From Duganella zoogloeoides (GTDB lineage: Bacteria; Pseudomonadota; Gammaproteobacteria; Burkholderiales; Burkholderiaceae_D): a stretch of DNA of 64,000 nt. Made by a program: the position numbers and the translations under genes. Positions 8,193 through 16,956 of this stretch are shown here, one piece after another. Location of the stretch: contig NZ_CP140152.1 of assembly GCF_034479515.1 (NCBI RefSeq), positions 1,550,001 to 1,614,000 of the forward strand, read 5' to 3'. Positions within the stretch are counted from its first letter, which is position 1. Each line of letters begins with the position of its first letter. The notes beneath the pieces are model-generated. The model was not told the DNA's origin. It saw nothing but the letters and a program-made list of their open reading frames with translations, and made no database searches.

Positions 8193-8293
8193 CTCACCAG
8201 CGTGCAATGACACAGTTGGCAAAGCTACACAGAGTTGGAAGCAAGTTAGAAACACGCTAAAAACAAGCCCGTAGTTCCAAGCGGGCTTTTTTT
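8193..8293 (+). ncRNA. Candidate short untranslated transcript upstream of rpoD
   Basis: A consensus TATAAT (8181-8186) is followed about 80 bp later by a rho-independent terminator (8265-8293). This gives a possible RNA of about 100 nt with no convincing reading frame. No good -35 hexamer lies 16-18 bp upstream of the TATAAT, so the promoter is uncertain. The sequence is not a tRNA and does not match any RNA family I recognise. It might instead be an attenuated rpoD leader. Confidence 0.3.
8265..8293 (+). terminator. Intrinsic terminator upstream of rpoD
   Basis: The arms AAGCCCG (8265-8271) and CGGGCTT (8282-8288) are separated by 10 bases and followed by a run of T to 8293. It lies 120 bp before the rpoD start. 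It therefore ends a short upstream transcript or partly terminates transcription entering rpoD. Confidence 0.75.
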
Positions 8294-8412
8294 ATTCCGC
8301 AGGATTATCGTCAGCTAAATTACAACATTCCATCGATGCGCCCCGCCCAGTGCGGCTGGTGCGCGCTATGGCTTTTGTAATCCGCCGGCGGCTTCGCATT
8401 GAGAGATTTTTA

Positions 8413-10896
8413 ATGACAAAAACGCCGAAAACTTTAACGTTGTCCGTCAAGACCGCCCGTCCCAGCTCCGCCCCGCTGGTCGTGCCGAAGACGACTCTAT
8501 CTTATGTCATCGATAATGCGCAAGAGGCAGCGAGCAAAGTAACGGTAGTCAAGAAGAAAACGCGTCTGAGTTCCGCAACGATCGAGCCGGTGGCCACCAT
8601 GGCTGCCGCCGCCGAGTCCGACGCCCCGGCGCGCACCGTCAAGCTGGCGCGCAAGCCTGGCGACGCCGGCGATGCGGCCGCAACGGCTGAAATGGCCGTG
8701 CCGGTCGTGCGCACCGCGCCAAAATCGAAGCTGGTCAAGGCGGTCAAGGAACCGGCGCCGGTCGTCATTTCCACCGGCGGCACGACCGTGAGCCAGGTGA
8801 CCGACGCCGCCACCCTGGCCTCGATCGATACCTCGGGCTATTTGCTGCCGAGCGTGAAGGTGCCGGGCCGCCGTGGCCGCAAGCCATCCGAATTCACCCC
8901 GGAAAACGACGAAGTCGCGGCGCTGAACGCGGTCGAGCGCGCCGAGTTGAAGGCAGTGTCGAAGGCGCGCGAGCGCAAGGCCAAGGGCGGCGCCGAGCTG
9001 CTGGGCCTGGACAGCAAGAGCACCGCCGAAGAGCTGGAGCGCCGCCGCGCCCAGATCAAGAACCTGATCAACATGGGCAAGGAACGCGGCTTCCTGACCT
9101 ACGCCGAGATCAACGATCAACTGCCGGAAAACATCATCGATCCGGAAGCGATCGAAGGCATCATCGCCACGTTCAACGACATGGGCATCGCGATCTACGA
9201 GCGCGCGCCGGACGCTGAATCGTTGTTGTTAAGCGACAGTGTTGCCACCGTCACGTCCGACGACGAGGTGGAAGCGGCTGCCGCCACCGCCTTGTCCACG
9301 GTCGATTCCGACTTCGGCCGCACCACCGACCCGGTCCGCATGTACATGCGCGAAATGGGCGCCGTGGCGCTGCTCACGCGCGAAGGCGAGATCGAAATCG
9401 CCAAGCGCATCGAAGGCGGCCTGAAAGACATGATCCAGGCCATTTCCGCCTGCCCGACCACCATCGCCGAAATCCTGGCTCTCGCGGCCAAGATCGACGC
9501 CGACGAAATGAAGGTCGATGACGTGGTGGACGGCTTTGTCGATGCCAACGAATCGGCGCCGGCGCCGGTCGTGGCCGCACCTGCCGCCTCGGACGATGAC
9601 GAGGAAGAAGAGCTGGAAGTGGAAGAAGAGGAAGAAACCGATGGCGCAGCCGGTGGCGGCGCGGCTGGTTTCTCCACCGAACAGCTGGCGCAGCTGAAAA
9701 AGTCGGCGCTGGAAAAGTTCGCCCATATCGAAAGCCAGTTCGAAAAAATGCGCAAGGCCGCCGGTGGCTATGGCTCCAAGGCCTACGTGGCGGCGCAGGA
9801 AACCATCTCGGCCGAATTGCTGGGCATCCGCTTCACCGCCAAGGTCGTTGAAAAGCTGTGCGACACCCTGCGTGGCCAGATGGAAGAAGTGCGCTCGATC
9901 GAACGCGCCGTGCTCGACCTTTGCGTGAACCGCTGCGGCATGCCGCGCGCCCACTTCATCAAGGTCTTCCCGGGCAACGAGACGGACCTGGACTGGGTCG
10001 ATGGCGAAGTCGATGCCGGCTACCCATACAGCACCGTGCTCGGTCGTAACGTGCCTGCCGTGAAAGAGCTGCAAAAGAAAATGATCGACCTGCAAGCCCG
10101 CGTGGCCTTGCCGCTGGCCGACCTGCGCAAGATCAACAAGCAGATGGCTGCCGGCGAAAAACGTGCACGCCAGGCCAAGCGCGAAATGACCGTCGCCAAC
10201 TTGCGCCTGGTGATTTCGATCGCCAAGAAATACATCAACCGTGGCTTGCAGTTCCTCGACCTGATCCAGGAAGGCAATATCGGCCTGTTGAAGGCGGTGG
10301 ACAAGTTCGAATACCGTCGCGGCTACAAGTTCTCGACCTACGCTACGTGGTGGATTCGCCAGGCGATCACGCGTTCGATCGCCGACATGGCCCGTACCAT
10401 CCGCGTGCCGGTGCACATGATCGAGACCATCAACAAGATGAACCGCATCTCGCGCCAGATCATGCAGGAAACCGGCAGCGAGCCGGACCTGGCCACCCTG
10501 GCGCTGAAGATGGAAATGCCGGAAAACAAGGTGCGCGAAATCATGAAGATCGCCAAAGAGCCGATCTCCATGGAAACGCCGATGGGCGAGGATGGCGATT
10601 CGCAACTGGGCGACTTCATCGAAGACAACACCACGCTGGCGCCGCTGGACGCAGCGCTGCATGCGTCGATGCGCAATGTCATCAAGGAAGTGCTCGATTC
10701 GCTGACCCCGCGCGAAGCGAAGGTGCTGCGCATGCGTTATGGCGTGGAAATGTCGAACGACCACACGCTGGAAGAGGTGGGCAAGCAGTTCGACGTGACC
10801 CGCGAACGTATCCGCCAGATCGAAGCGAAGGCCATGAGCAAGCTGCGCCAGCCATCGCGTTCGGACAAGCTGAAAACTTTCCTGACGCAGAATTAA
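8413..10896 (+). CDS. rpoD: Primary RNA polymerase sigma factor RpoD (sigma-70)
   Basis: An 827-residue housekeeping sigma factor. A long Lys/Ala-rich N-terminal extension (about 200 residues) precedes region 1.1 (around 205-275), region 1.2 ([20 protein letters not shown], near 304), and a non-conserved segment with an acidic tract of Asp/Glu (around 394-410). Regions 2.1-2.4 follow from about 595 ([20 protein letters not shown]), then region 3 and region 4 ([16 protein letters not shown] near 761, [18 protein letters not shown]). It is longer than E. coli RpoD (613) mainly through the N-terminal extension. The ATG at 8413 gives the conserved [17 protein letters not shown] start. A strong terminator follows at 10925. 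Confidence 0.97.
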   Translation: MTKTPKTLTLSVKTARPSSAPLVVPKTTLSYVIDNAQEAASKVTVVKKKTRLSSATIEPVATMAAAAESDAPARTVKLARKPGDAGDAAATAEMAVPVVRTAPKSKLVKAVKEPAPVVISTGGTTVSQVTDAATLASIDTSGYLLPSVKVPGRRGRKPSEFTPENDEVAALNAVERAELKAVSKARERKAKGGAELLGLDSKSTAEELERRRAQIKNLINMGKERGFLTYAEINDQLPENIIDPEAIEGIIATFNDMGIAIYERAPDAESLLLSDSVATVTSDDEVEAAAATALSTVDSDFGRTTDPVRMYMREMGAVALLTREGEIEIAKRIEGGLKDMIQAISACPTTIAEILALAAKIDADEMKVDDVVDGFVDANESAPAPVVAAPAASDDDEEEELEVEEEEETDGAAGGGAAGFSTEQLAQLKKSALEKFAHIESQFEKMRKAAGGYGSKAYVAAQETISAELLGIRFTAKVVEKLCDTLRGQMEEVRSIERAVLDLCVNRCGMPRAHFIKVFPGNETDLDWVDGEVDAGYPYSTVLGRNVPAVKELQKKMIDLQARVALPLADLRKINKQMAAGEKRARQAKREMTVANLRLVISIAKKYINRGLQFLDLIQEGNIGLLKAVDKFEYRRGYKFSTYATWWIRQAITRSIADMARTIRVPVHMIETINKMNRISRQIMQETGSEPDLATLALKMEMPENKVREIMKIAKEPISMETPMGEDGDSQLGDFIEDNTTLAPLDAALHASMRNVIKEVLDSLTPREAKVLRMRYGVEMSNDHTLEEVGKQFDVTRERIRQIEAKAMSKLRQPSRSDKLKTFLTQN

Positions 10897-10924
10897 TCGG
10901 GGAGGCTGCGGCCTCCTTCACTGA

Positions 10925-10962
10925 AATGCCGTCCAGCTTTGCAGCGGGCGGCATTTTTTTTT
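10925..10962 (+). terminator. rpoD intrinsic terminator
   Basis: A ten-pair stem, AATGCCGTCC with GGGCGGCATT and a loop of about 11 bases, is followed by an uninterrupted run of T, 29 bp after the rpoD stop codon. Confidence 0.9.
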
Positions 10963-11011
10963 GATTGGCGTAAAAATCGATGAATCTTGATTTCAAGCTA
11001 CAATTGCATGA

Positions 11012-12247
11012 ATGAAAATATCGAACTTTCTCTCCACGTGTCGCTGGGCTGTGCTGGCTGCGGCGGCCCTCTTGACGACCGGCGCCCAGGCTGTTGACAC
11101 CTGTGGCGGTTTCAAGCGCCTCGACGTCACCACCCCCGACGGCTTATGCGCAGCCGTCCTGGCCGATGGCTTCAAATTTCCGCGCGGGATACAGCCGCTG
11201 AGCAATGGCGAACTGGTCGTGGTCGATATGCGCAGCTGGGAGCCGAAGCAGGGCCGCGTGTGGTTGCTCAAGCCGGGCGCGGCGGGGCACTATGAGCAAG
11301 TGCTGCTGCTCAAGGGTCTGGATCGCCCCAATGGTATCGTCCTTGGCCCCGATGGCTTGTTATACCTGGGGCTGGTCGGACGCATCGTGCGCTTCGATCC
11401 GAAAAACCCGGAGGCCACGCTGATCGATGTCATCGGCGGCAAATCGGGCGTGGCGCCGCTGCCGGGCAGAGGCCGCCACCTGCTCACCAATATGCGCTTC
11501 GATGCACGCGGCGATTTATATGTGAATGTCGGCTCCGCCACGGACCATTGCGAGGGCGAGAACGGCGCGGCACCAACAGCCGGCCAGCCCTGTGCCGAAG
11601 CCGAGGGGCCGCAGGCCCTGGGCGTGATCCGCAAGTACAAGCTGCTGTGGCCGATGGCCATGGTCAAGGATTGGGAAAACTATGCGTCCGGCCTGCGCAA
11701 CTCGATGGCGCTGGCCGTGCACCCCGTCAGCGGCGACCTGTGGCAGGCCGATAACGGCCGCGACGCGATCCAGGCTGCCATGCCGAATCTCGCCAACGAC
11801 AACGACTTGCCGCACGACGAGCTGAACCTGATCGCACGCGGCGCCAATTACGGCTGGCCTTACTGCTACGACGCCAACGTCGCCAGTCCCGAATATCCGG
11901 ACAAGGATTGCAGTGCCTACCGCGCGCCGGCAAGGCTGCTGCCGGCCCACGCGGCGCCGCTGGGCATGACGTTTTACACGGGCGACCGTTTGCCGGCACT
12001 GTACCGCAACAGCCTGATCATCGGCTATCACGGCTACCGCGCCCACGGCCACCGGCTGGTGGCGCTGCTGCCGAACAGCAAGGGCGCGCCGCTGGGCAAG
12101 TCGGTCGAGCTGATCGGTGGCTGGCACAGCAAGCCGGGGCAGGGCATGGGCGCGCCGGTCGATGTCAAGCAGGGGCCGGACGGCAATATCTACCTGGTGG
12201 AAGACCGCACCGGGCGCGTGGTGCGCTTGCAGGTTGATGCACCATGA
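11012..12247 (+). CDS. Periplasmic PQQ-type glucose/sorbosone dehydrogenase
   Basis: A 411-residue exported protein with a signal peptide (residues about 1-27, cut after AQA) and a six-bladed propeller of the GSDH (glucose/sorbosone dehydrogenase) family. Typical blade motifs are FPRGIQPLSNGELVVVDM, LDRPNGIVLGPDGLLYLG, HDELNLIARGANYGWPYCYD and DVKQGPDGNIYLVEDRTGRV. Family members oxidise sugars or aldoses in the periplasm with PQQ; many have unknown substrates. Several Cys residues (HCEGENG, GWPYCYD, DKDCSAY) could form disulfides. A GNAT gene overlaps its stop by ATGA. Confidence 0.82.
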   Translation: MKISNFLSTCRWAVLAAAALLTTGAQAVDTCGGFKRLDVTTPDGLCAAVLADGFKFPRGIQPLSNGELVVVDMRSWEPKQGRVWLLKPGAAGHYEQVLLLKGLDRPNGIVLGPDGLLYLGLVGRIVRFDPKNPEATLIDVIGGKSGVAPLPGRGRHLLTNMRFDARGDLYVNVGSATDHCEGENGAAPTAGQPCAEAEGPQALGVIRKYKLLWPMAMVKDWENYASGLRNSMALAVHPVSGDLWQADNGRDAIQAAMPNLANDNDLPHDELNLIARGANYGWPYCYDANVASPEYPDKDCSAYRAPARLLPAHAAPLGMTFYTGDRLPALYRNSLIIGYHGYRAHGHRLVALLPNSKGAPLGKSVELIGGWHSKPGQGMGAPVDVKQGPDGNIYLVEDRTGRVVRLQVDAP

Positions 12248-12717
12248 GCGCCCGCCCGCGCATCCGCGTGACAGTCGAAGATCCGGAGACAACGGATGCG
12301 GCGCTGCTGCTCGATGAGCTGTCGGATCAACTGAGCCTGATTACCGGCAGCAGTGGCAAGGCGTCGTTCGATGTCAACGATGTGCGTGGTGACCGCGCCC
12401 TGTTCGTTGTCGCCCGCGACGGCGACGGCAAGCCCGTCGGCTGCGGCGCGCTGCGCCCGCTGGAGCACGACGTGGCCGAACTCAAGCGCATGTACTCGCG
12501 CCGCACGGTGCCCGGTATCGGCACGGCGGTGCTGGCGCACCTGGAAGCGCAAGCGCAGCAACTGGGCTATGCCGCGCTGCGCCTGGAAACCCGTGCGGTC
12601 AATACCCGGGCGGTGACGTTTTACGAACGGCTCGGTTACGCCCGCATTGCCAATTTCGGTAAATATGTCGGCCGGCCCGAGGCCGTGTGTTTCGAAAAAA
12701 GGCTGGCGCCGGGTTAA
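12244..12717 (+). CDS. GNAT family N-acetyltransferase
   Basis: A 157-residue GNAT enzyme that would transfer an acyl group from acyl-CoA to an amine. The acetyl-CoA binding signature is RRTVPGIGTAVLAHLEAQA (R-x-x-x-G-x-G type), followed by the conserved LRLETRAVNTRAVTFYERLG motif B region. The start overlaps the stop of the sugar dehydrogenase as ATGA, so it is translationally coupled to it. The substrate cannot be read from the sequence. Confidence 0.88.
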   Translation: MSARPRIRVTVEDPETTDAALLLDELSDQLSLITGSSGKASFDVNDVRGDRALFVVARDGDGKPVGCGALRPLEHDVAELKRMYSRRTVPGIGTAVLAHLEAQAQQLGYAALRLETRAVNTRAVTFYERLGYARIANFGKYVGRPEAVCFEKRLAPG

Positions 12718-12731
12718 GGCAGCGCCCAAGG

Positions 12732-12770
12732 TTTACCTTGAAATATATGGTTCGTATATAATTCGTATAT
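12732..12770 (+). promoter_or_regulatory. Promoter with overlapping direct repeats before the ParD-like/map pair
   Basis: TATAAT lies at 12757-12762, with a possible -35 TTTACC at 12732-12737 (19-bp spacer, so uncertain). TTCGTATAT occurs twice as perfect direct repeats, at 12751-12759 and 12762-12770. They are 11 bp apart, on the same face of the helix, and overlap the -10 box. This is the expected layout for autorepression by a small ribbon-helix-helix or ParD-like protein encoded immediately downstream. Confidence 0.55.
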
Positions 12771-12791
12771 TAAAATTTACGAGGATACGCC

Positions 12792-13004
12792 ATGGGCATC
12801 GTCAACATCGACGAAGAACTGCACGACCAGCTGCGCAAGGCCAGTGCGGTCGGTTGCCGCTCCATCAACGCCCAGGCCACGTTCTGGATCAAGATGGGCA
12901 TGCTGGCCGAAATGAATCCCACGCTCACGTTCAACGAGATACTGGCGCGCGAATTCCGCTCGGCCGGCGTGGAAGCGCAGGTGTTCCGGGAAACTGCCAC
13001 ATGA
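12792..13004 (+). CDS. ParD-like antitoxin-family protein
   Basis: A 70-residue protein of the ParD-like (PF11903-type) family: MGIVNIDEELHDQLRKASAV, then SINAQATFWIKMGMLAEMNP. The N-terminal strand followed by two helices is as in ribbon-helix-helix DNA-binding antitoxins. A GAGGAT ribosome site precedes the ATG. The next gene, a methionine aminopeptidase, overlaps its stop by ATGA, so the two are expressed as a unit; no ParE-type toxin is present. Direct repeats overlap the promoter and suggest autoregulation. Family call is good; an antitoxin function is only inferred. Confidence 0.8.
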   Translation: MGIVNIDEELHDQLRKASAVGCRSINAQATFWIKMGMLAEMNPTLTFNEILAREFRSAGVEAQVFRETAT

Positions 13005-13789
13005 TCAAGCGCCCCGAGGAGATCGCCCTGATGGCGGAGTCGGGCCGGCTGCTGGCCAGCGTGTTCGGCCACCTCGATCAATTCGAGCTGACCGGCATGT
13101 CCACCATGGCCGTCAACGACCTGGTCGAAACCTTCATTGTCGAGCAATTGCACGCGCGGCCGGCCAGCAAGGGCCAGTACGACTATGCGTACGCGCTCAA
13201 TGCGTCGCGCAACAGCGTGGTGTGCCACGGCGTGCCGTCCGCTACCGAGTTGCTGCAGGACGGCGACATCGTCAACTTCGACATCACGCTGGAAAAGAAC
13301 GGTTTCATCGCCGACTCCAGCAAGACCTACCTGGTCGGCACCGTTGCCAGCGCCGCGAAAAAGCTGGTGCAGGTGACGTACGAGGCGCTGTGGCACGGCA
13401 TCCACGCGGTGCGCCCGGGCGCGCGGCTCGGCGACATCGGCCACGCCATCGAACGCCATGCCCGGCGCCACAACTACACGGTGGTGCGCGAGTATTGCGG
13501 CCACGGCATCGGCCGCGAGATGCACGAGGAGCCGCAGGTGCTGCACTACGGCAAACCGCATACGGGACTGGTCCTGCACGAAGGCATGGTTTTTACCATC
13601 GAGCCGATGATCAACCAGGGCCGGCGCGATGTCCACACCGAGGACGATGGCTGGACCGTCGTTACCAGCGACGGCAAACTGTCGGCGCAGTTCGAACACA
13701 CGGTGGCGGTCACGCGCACCGGCGTCCGGGTGCTTACCCTGCGCGCCGACGAACCCTACGCCTTAGCGCGCGCCAGACCGGCAGCGTAA
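13001..13789 (+). CDS. map: Type I methionine aminopeptidase
   Basis: A 262-residue cytosolic metalloprotease that removes N-terminal methionine from nascent proteins. The five metal ligands are all present: Asp in FDITLEKNG (about 92), Asp in ADSSKTY (about 104), His in GHGIGREMHEEPQ, Glu in TIEPMIN (about 200) and Glu in QFEHTVAVT (about 231). The substrate-pocket His is in VVCHGVPS. It is therefore predicted to be catalytically active. It is not in the usual rpsB-tsf context but is coupled by ATGA to a ParD-like gene, so it is likely a second, accessory MetAP. Confidence 0.93.
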   Translation: MIKRPEEIALMAESGRLLASVFGHLDQFELTGMSTMAVNDLVETFIVEQLHARPASKGQYDYAYALNASRNSVVCHGVPSATELLQDGDIVNFDITLEKNGFIADSSKTYLVGTVASAAKKLVQVTYEALWHGIHAVRPGARLGDIGHAIERHARRHNYTVVREYCGHGIGREMHEEPQVLHYGKPHTGLVLHEGMVFTIEPMINQGRRDVHTEDDGWTVVTSDGKLSAQFEHTVAVTRTGVRVLTLRADEPYALARARPAA

Positions 13790-13854
13790 CGGGCAACCCC
13801 GGCCCCGCTGCGGGTGTGCGCAAGCAGCGCCTCATTCCGTGCCGGGACCGATAC

Positions 13855-16800
13855 TCAGCGGGCGCCGTACTGGCGCGGCAAGGTCAGGCGCAGGCTGGTG
13901 CCGCCGCCCTCGCGGTTGCCCACCTCCAGCGTGGCGCCGATATTGGCGGCCCGCTCGCGCATGCCCACCAGGCCCCAGTGGCCATTTTCGGCGCGCGTCA
14001 GCGCGTCCGGCGGTATGCCCTTGCCGTTGTCGCTCACCAGCAGGGTCAAGCCGCCCGGCGTGTATACCAGGTCCAGCTCGATCTCGCTGGCCTCGGCGTG
14101 GCGGAATGCGTTCCAGATCGCTTCGCGGCCGATGGCGAATACCTCGTCCTTGACCAGCGGCGCCAGCTGGCGCGGCGTGCCGCGTACGTGCATGCGGAAG
14201 CCGGGTGGCAGGCCGGCCGCCAGCCGCTCGCCGTAGCGTTGCAGTGCGGCGTCCAGCGATTCGTCGGCGCGGGCGGACGAGCGTAAACCCATCACCTCGT
14301 CGCGGCCTTCGATCATCGCCTTTTCGATATAGCCGATGCCGCGTTCCATCGCCGCGCGTGCCGGCAGCGACGGTGGAATCTGCGCCATCGCCGTGTGCAT
14401 CATCAGTACCGTGCCTTGCGCCTCCTGCAGGAAAGTGTCGTGCAGGGCGCGGGCGATGCGTTCGCGCTCGTGCAGCCGTTCGAGCTGACGGGCCTCGATC
14501 AGGCGCGCCATCTGCGCCAGGCGCCAGCGCCACGCCAGCGCCACCGCCGCCAGCAGCGCCAGCGCGCACAGCGCCTTGAACCACAAGGTTTGCACGAAGG
14601 TGGGCGGGATGGTGATGTCGAGCGTGGCGCCGGCCGTGTTCCACACGCCATCGCGGTTGGCGGCGATCACCTGGAAGCGATAGGCGCCAGGTTGCAGGTT
14701 CGTATAAAAGGCTTCGCGCCGGTCGCCCGCATCCTGCCAGCCGTCATCGACGCCCTGGAGCCGGTAGCGAAAGCGCGTGCGCTGCGGCGCCGCCAAGCCT
14801 TGCGCGGTGTAGGTGATGTGCAGGTTGTTGGTGCCGGTAGGCAGCGCCAGCGGCGAAACTGGCGTTCGCGCCTGGCCGTCGCTGCTCACCGCGCGGATAT
14901 CGACCGCCGGCGGCATGGTTTCGCGGCGGATGGCGGAGGGCGTGAGCAGCATGGCGCCACCGGTGCCGGACACCCACAGCACGCCGTCGCTCGCCGCCAC
15001 GATGGCGGGGAAGGGGCCGGTGGGCTGGACATTGCCGCTCACGCCATCCTCGCTGCCCAGCAGTTCGGCCGGCACCGGGGCAGCGCCGCGGTCGCGCACG
15101 AAGGCCTGCACCTGCTCGGCCGCGATACGCACCACGCCGTCGTGCGTGCGCAGCCACAGGTCGCCGGCGGCGGTGGACAGCAGGCCGCTCACGCCGCGCA
15201 ACTCGCGCCCGTCCGCCAGGCGCAGTGTCTCCAGGCGCGCGCCGCTGCTGTGCCCCGCGCCGGTCATGCGCTGGCCTGGCACGGTCTCGACAAAGCGGGC
15301 CACGCCCCGTTCGCCGGCCACCCACACCTGGCCATGGCGTTCGACGATGGTCTGCACATTGCCGATGCCCTGGCCGTCGCCGGCATCGACCAGGCGCACG
15401 GTATCGTTTTCGATCAGCGCCACGCGCCCGCCCTGGTAGCCGACCCACAGGCGGTTCTTGCTGTCGGAGAGCAGTGCCATGATGCGCGCCTGCGGCAAGC
15501 CGGGGTAGGGCGCATCCCAGCGGCCGCTGCCTGGTACATGGCGCTGCAAGGGCTGGTTCAAACATGCCGCCCACAGCGCGCCGCTGGCGTCTTCGGCCAA
15601 GGCATCGACCCGCACGTCGTTCTGGCCGGCCAACGCCGGCGCGGTTATCAACGTGCGCTGCGGATCACCGGCGCGCCAGATGCCGCCCCAGCCGCCGAGC
15701 CACAGGCGGCCGTCGCGCCCGCGCGCCGAACTCCAGAAAGCCGGTCCCGCCGGCCCGTGGCGCACCCCGTCGCGGCCGGTCAGCCAGGAGTGGTTGTCAT
15801 CGCTGAGCCACACCAGGCCGTCGGCGCCCGGGGCCAGTGCCGGCGTGACCACCGGCGCCAGGTTGTCGGCGGCCGGCGGCAGCGGCGCTACCCGGTTGGG
15901 ACGGAACTGGTCGAGGCCCGCGACGGTGCCGATCCAGATGGTGCCGTCGCGGTCTTCATAAAAGGTTTGCGGGTGCATGCCGGACAGGCCCCGATCGTGC
16001 GCCAGTTGCTGGCGCGGATCTCCCGCCTTGCTGCCCGGCGCCACGCGTGCGACATGGGTTTCGCTCAGCAGCCACATGGTGCCGGCGCGGTCGAACCACA
16101 TGCCGCTGCCGGGCAGTTCCGGCTTCGGCGGCGGCGCCGTGGCGGCAGCTGCGGAAGTCGAGAGCCGGTAGTTGGCATCGCGGCCGTTCGATACCCACAC
16201 CGTGCCATCGGGCGCGGCGGCCAGCGAGGACAGCGCGATATTGGCGGGGCTGGCCACCTGGAAGCGGGCCTGGCCCGCGCGGCGGTAGTACACCTTGCGC
16301 GAGGTCGACACCCACTGGGTGCCGGCGCGGTCAAACAGCACCTGCCAGATCGTCGCCCCGGGTGCGAAATCCGCCTCGGGCCCCACCCGCACCCAGCGAT
16401 CCTGGCGGCTGTCGAGCCACGCCAGGCCGGCGGCCGTGGTCACCCACGTCACGCCGTCGGGCGCTACCGTAAAACTGTGGGTGGCGCCCGGCGGAAACCC
16501 CTGGTCGGCGCCGTAGTGGCGCACCCGGTTGCCGAGGAAAGCGCTGGCGCCGCCGAAGCGGTAGCCCACCCACAAGGTGCCGTCGGGCGCGGTATGCAGC
16601 GGCAGCACGATCGATGAACGCAGCGCGTGGCCGTTGACGGCGTCGTGGCGTTCGAAGCGCACGCCGTCGAAGCGATACAGTCCGGTCGGCGTGGAAATCC
16701 ACAGCCAGCCGTCAGGGGTCTGGGTAATTGCCTGGATCTGCGCAGGTGCGCCTTGGGCCGCCGTCCACGCGCGGTGGGCATACAGGTCCAGCAGGCCGGG

Positions 16801-16884
16801 AGCCGGGGAAGAGTGGGCTGGCGGCGAAGCCGCCAGCGTCAGCAAGCAGATAAGGGAAGCGATCCAACTTGTGATGAATTTCAT
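13855..16884 (-). CDS. Propeller-type sensor histidine kinase (periplasmic two-component sensor)
   Basis: A 1009-residue membrane sensor. After a signal peptide (1-25) come repeated two-component regulator propeller blades (about 35-640; ITQTPDGWLWISTPTGLYRF, YEDRDGTIWIGTVAGLDQF). A Y_Y_Y domain (about 670-745), one membrane span (about 762-783), a HisKA_3 dimerisation domain with the phospho-accepting His in IARALHDTFLQ (about 812) and a HATPase_c domain (GREAIWNAFRHAE, DNGKGIP, WGLVGMRERA) follow. This is the NarL-partner type of kinase, sensing a periplasmic ligand, often a carbohydrate. No response regulator gene is adjacent. The ATG at 16884 gives a proper signal peptide; a TTG at 16920 would spoil it. 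Confidence 0.9.
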   Translation of the reverse strand: MKFITSWIASLICLLTLAASPPAHSSPAPGLLDLYAHRAWTAAQGAPAQIQAITQTPDGWLWISTPTGLYRFDGVRFERHDAVNGHALRSSIVLPLHTAPDGTLWVGYRFGGASAFLGNRVRHYGADQGFPPGATHSFTVAPDGVTWVTTAAGLAWLDSRQDRWVRVGPEADFAPGATIWQVLFDRAGTQWVSTSRKVYYRRAGQARFQVASPANIALSSLAAAPDGTVWVSNGRDANYRLSTSAAAATAPPPKPELPGSGMWFDRAGTMWLLSETHVARVAPGSKAGDPRQQLAHDRGLSGMHPQTFYEDRDGTIWIGTVAGLDQFRPNRVAPLPPAADNLAPVVTPALAPGADGLVWLSDDNHSWLTGRDGVRHGPAGPAFWSSARGRDGRLWLGGWGGIWRAGDPQRTLITAPALAGQNDVRVDALAEDASGALWAACLNQPLQRHVPGSGRWDAPYPGLPQARIMALLSDSKNRLWVGYQGGRVALIENDTVRLVDAGDGQGIGNVQTIVERHGQVWVAGERGVARFVETVPGQRMTGAGHSSGARLETLRLADGRELRGVSGLLSTAAGDLWLRTHDGVVRIAAEQVQAFVRDRGAAPVPAELLGSEDGVSGNVQPTGPFPAIVAASDGVLWVSGTGGAMLLTPSAIRRETMPPAVDIRAVSSDGQARTPVSPLALPTGTNNLHITYTAQGLAAPQRTRFRYRLQGVDDGWQDAGDRREAFYTNLQPGAYRFQVIAANRDGVWNTAGATLDITIPPTFVQTLWFKALCALALLAAVALAWRWRLAQMARLIEARQLERLHERERIARALHDTFLQEAQGTVLMMHTAMAQIPPSLPARAAMERGIGYIEKAMIEGRDEVMGLRSSARADESLDAALQRYGERLAAGLPPGFRMHVRGTPRQLAPLVKDEVFAIGREAIWNAFRHAEASEIELDLVYTPGGLTLLVSDNGKGIPPDALTRAENGHWGLVGMRERAANIGATLEVGNREGGGTSLRLTLPRQYGAR

Positions 16885-16918
16885 AGTGCAAGGATACCGG
16901 GTTTTACGTAAACTTGCC

Positions 16919-16952
16919 AAAATACACCCCCTCCCCGAGGAGAGGGGGTGTA
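16919..16952 (-). terminator. ppc intrinsic terminator
   Basis: TACACCCCCTC (16923-16933) and GAGGGGGTGTA (16942-16952) form an 11-bp perfect stem with an 8-base loop, directly after the ppc stop. On the minus strand it is followed by TTTT. Confidence 0.85.
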
Positions 16953-16956
16953 CCGG

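Larger units (their letters stand above)
8038..8412. other. 375-bp intergenic region between proQ-like gene and rpoD
   Basis: No protein-coding gene is supported here. The region must hold the divergent promoters for the ProQ-like gene (leftwards) and rpoD (rightwards). Two features stand out: a perfect TATAAT at 8181-8186 and an intrinsic terminator at 8265-8293. They could delimit a transcript of about 100 nt. The remaining 120 bp before rpoD is a leader with no other structure that I could support. Confidence 0.6.

Noticed and set aside
9229..10764. A 511-codon minus-strand frame opposite rpoD
   Set aside because: Antisense shadow of rpoD; its sequence mirrors the sigma factor codons and shows no independent motif.
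12792..13789. ParD-like gene considered as a classical ParDE toxin-antitoxin pair
   Set aside because: The partner is a full-length methionine aminopeptidase with all metal ligands, not a RelE/ParE fold. It is reported instead as an unusual module.
14395..16617. A 740-codon plus-strand frame opposite the sensor kinase
   Set aside because: Codon-shadow composition (His/Arg/Gln/Ala runs), no ribosome site and no recognisable domain. The minus-strand kinase explains the region completely.
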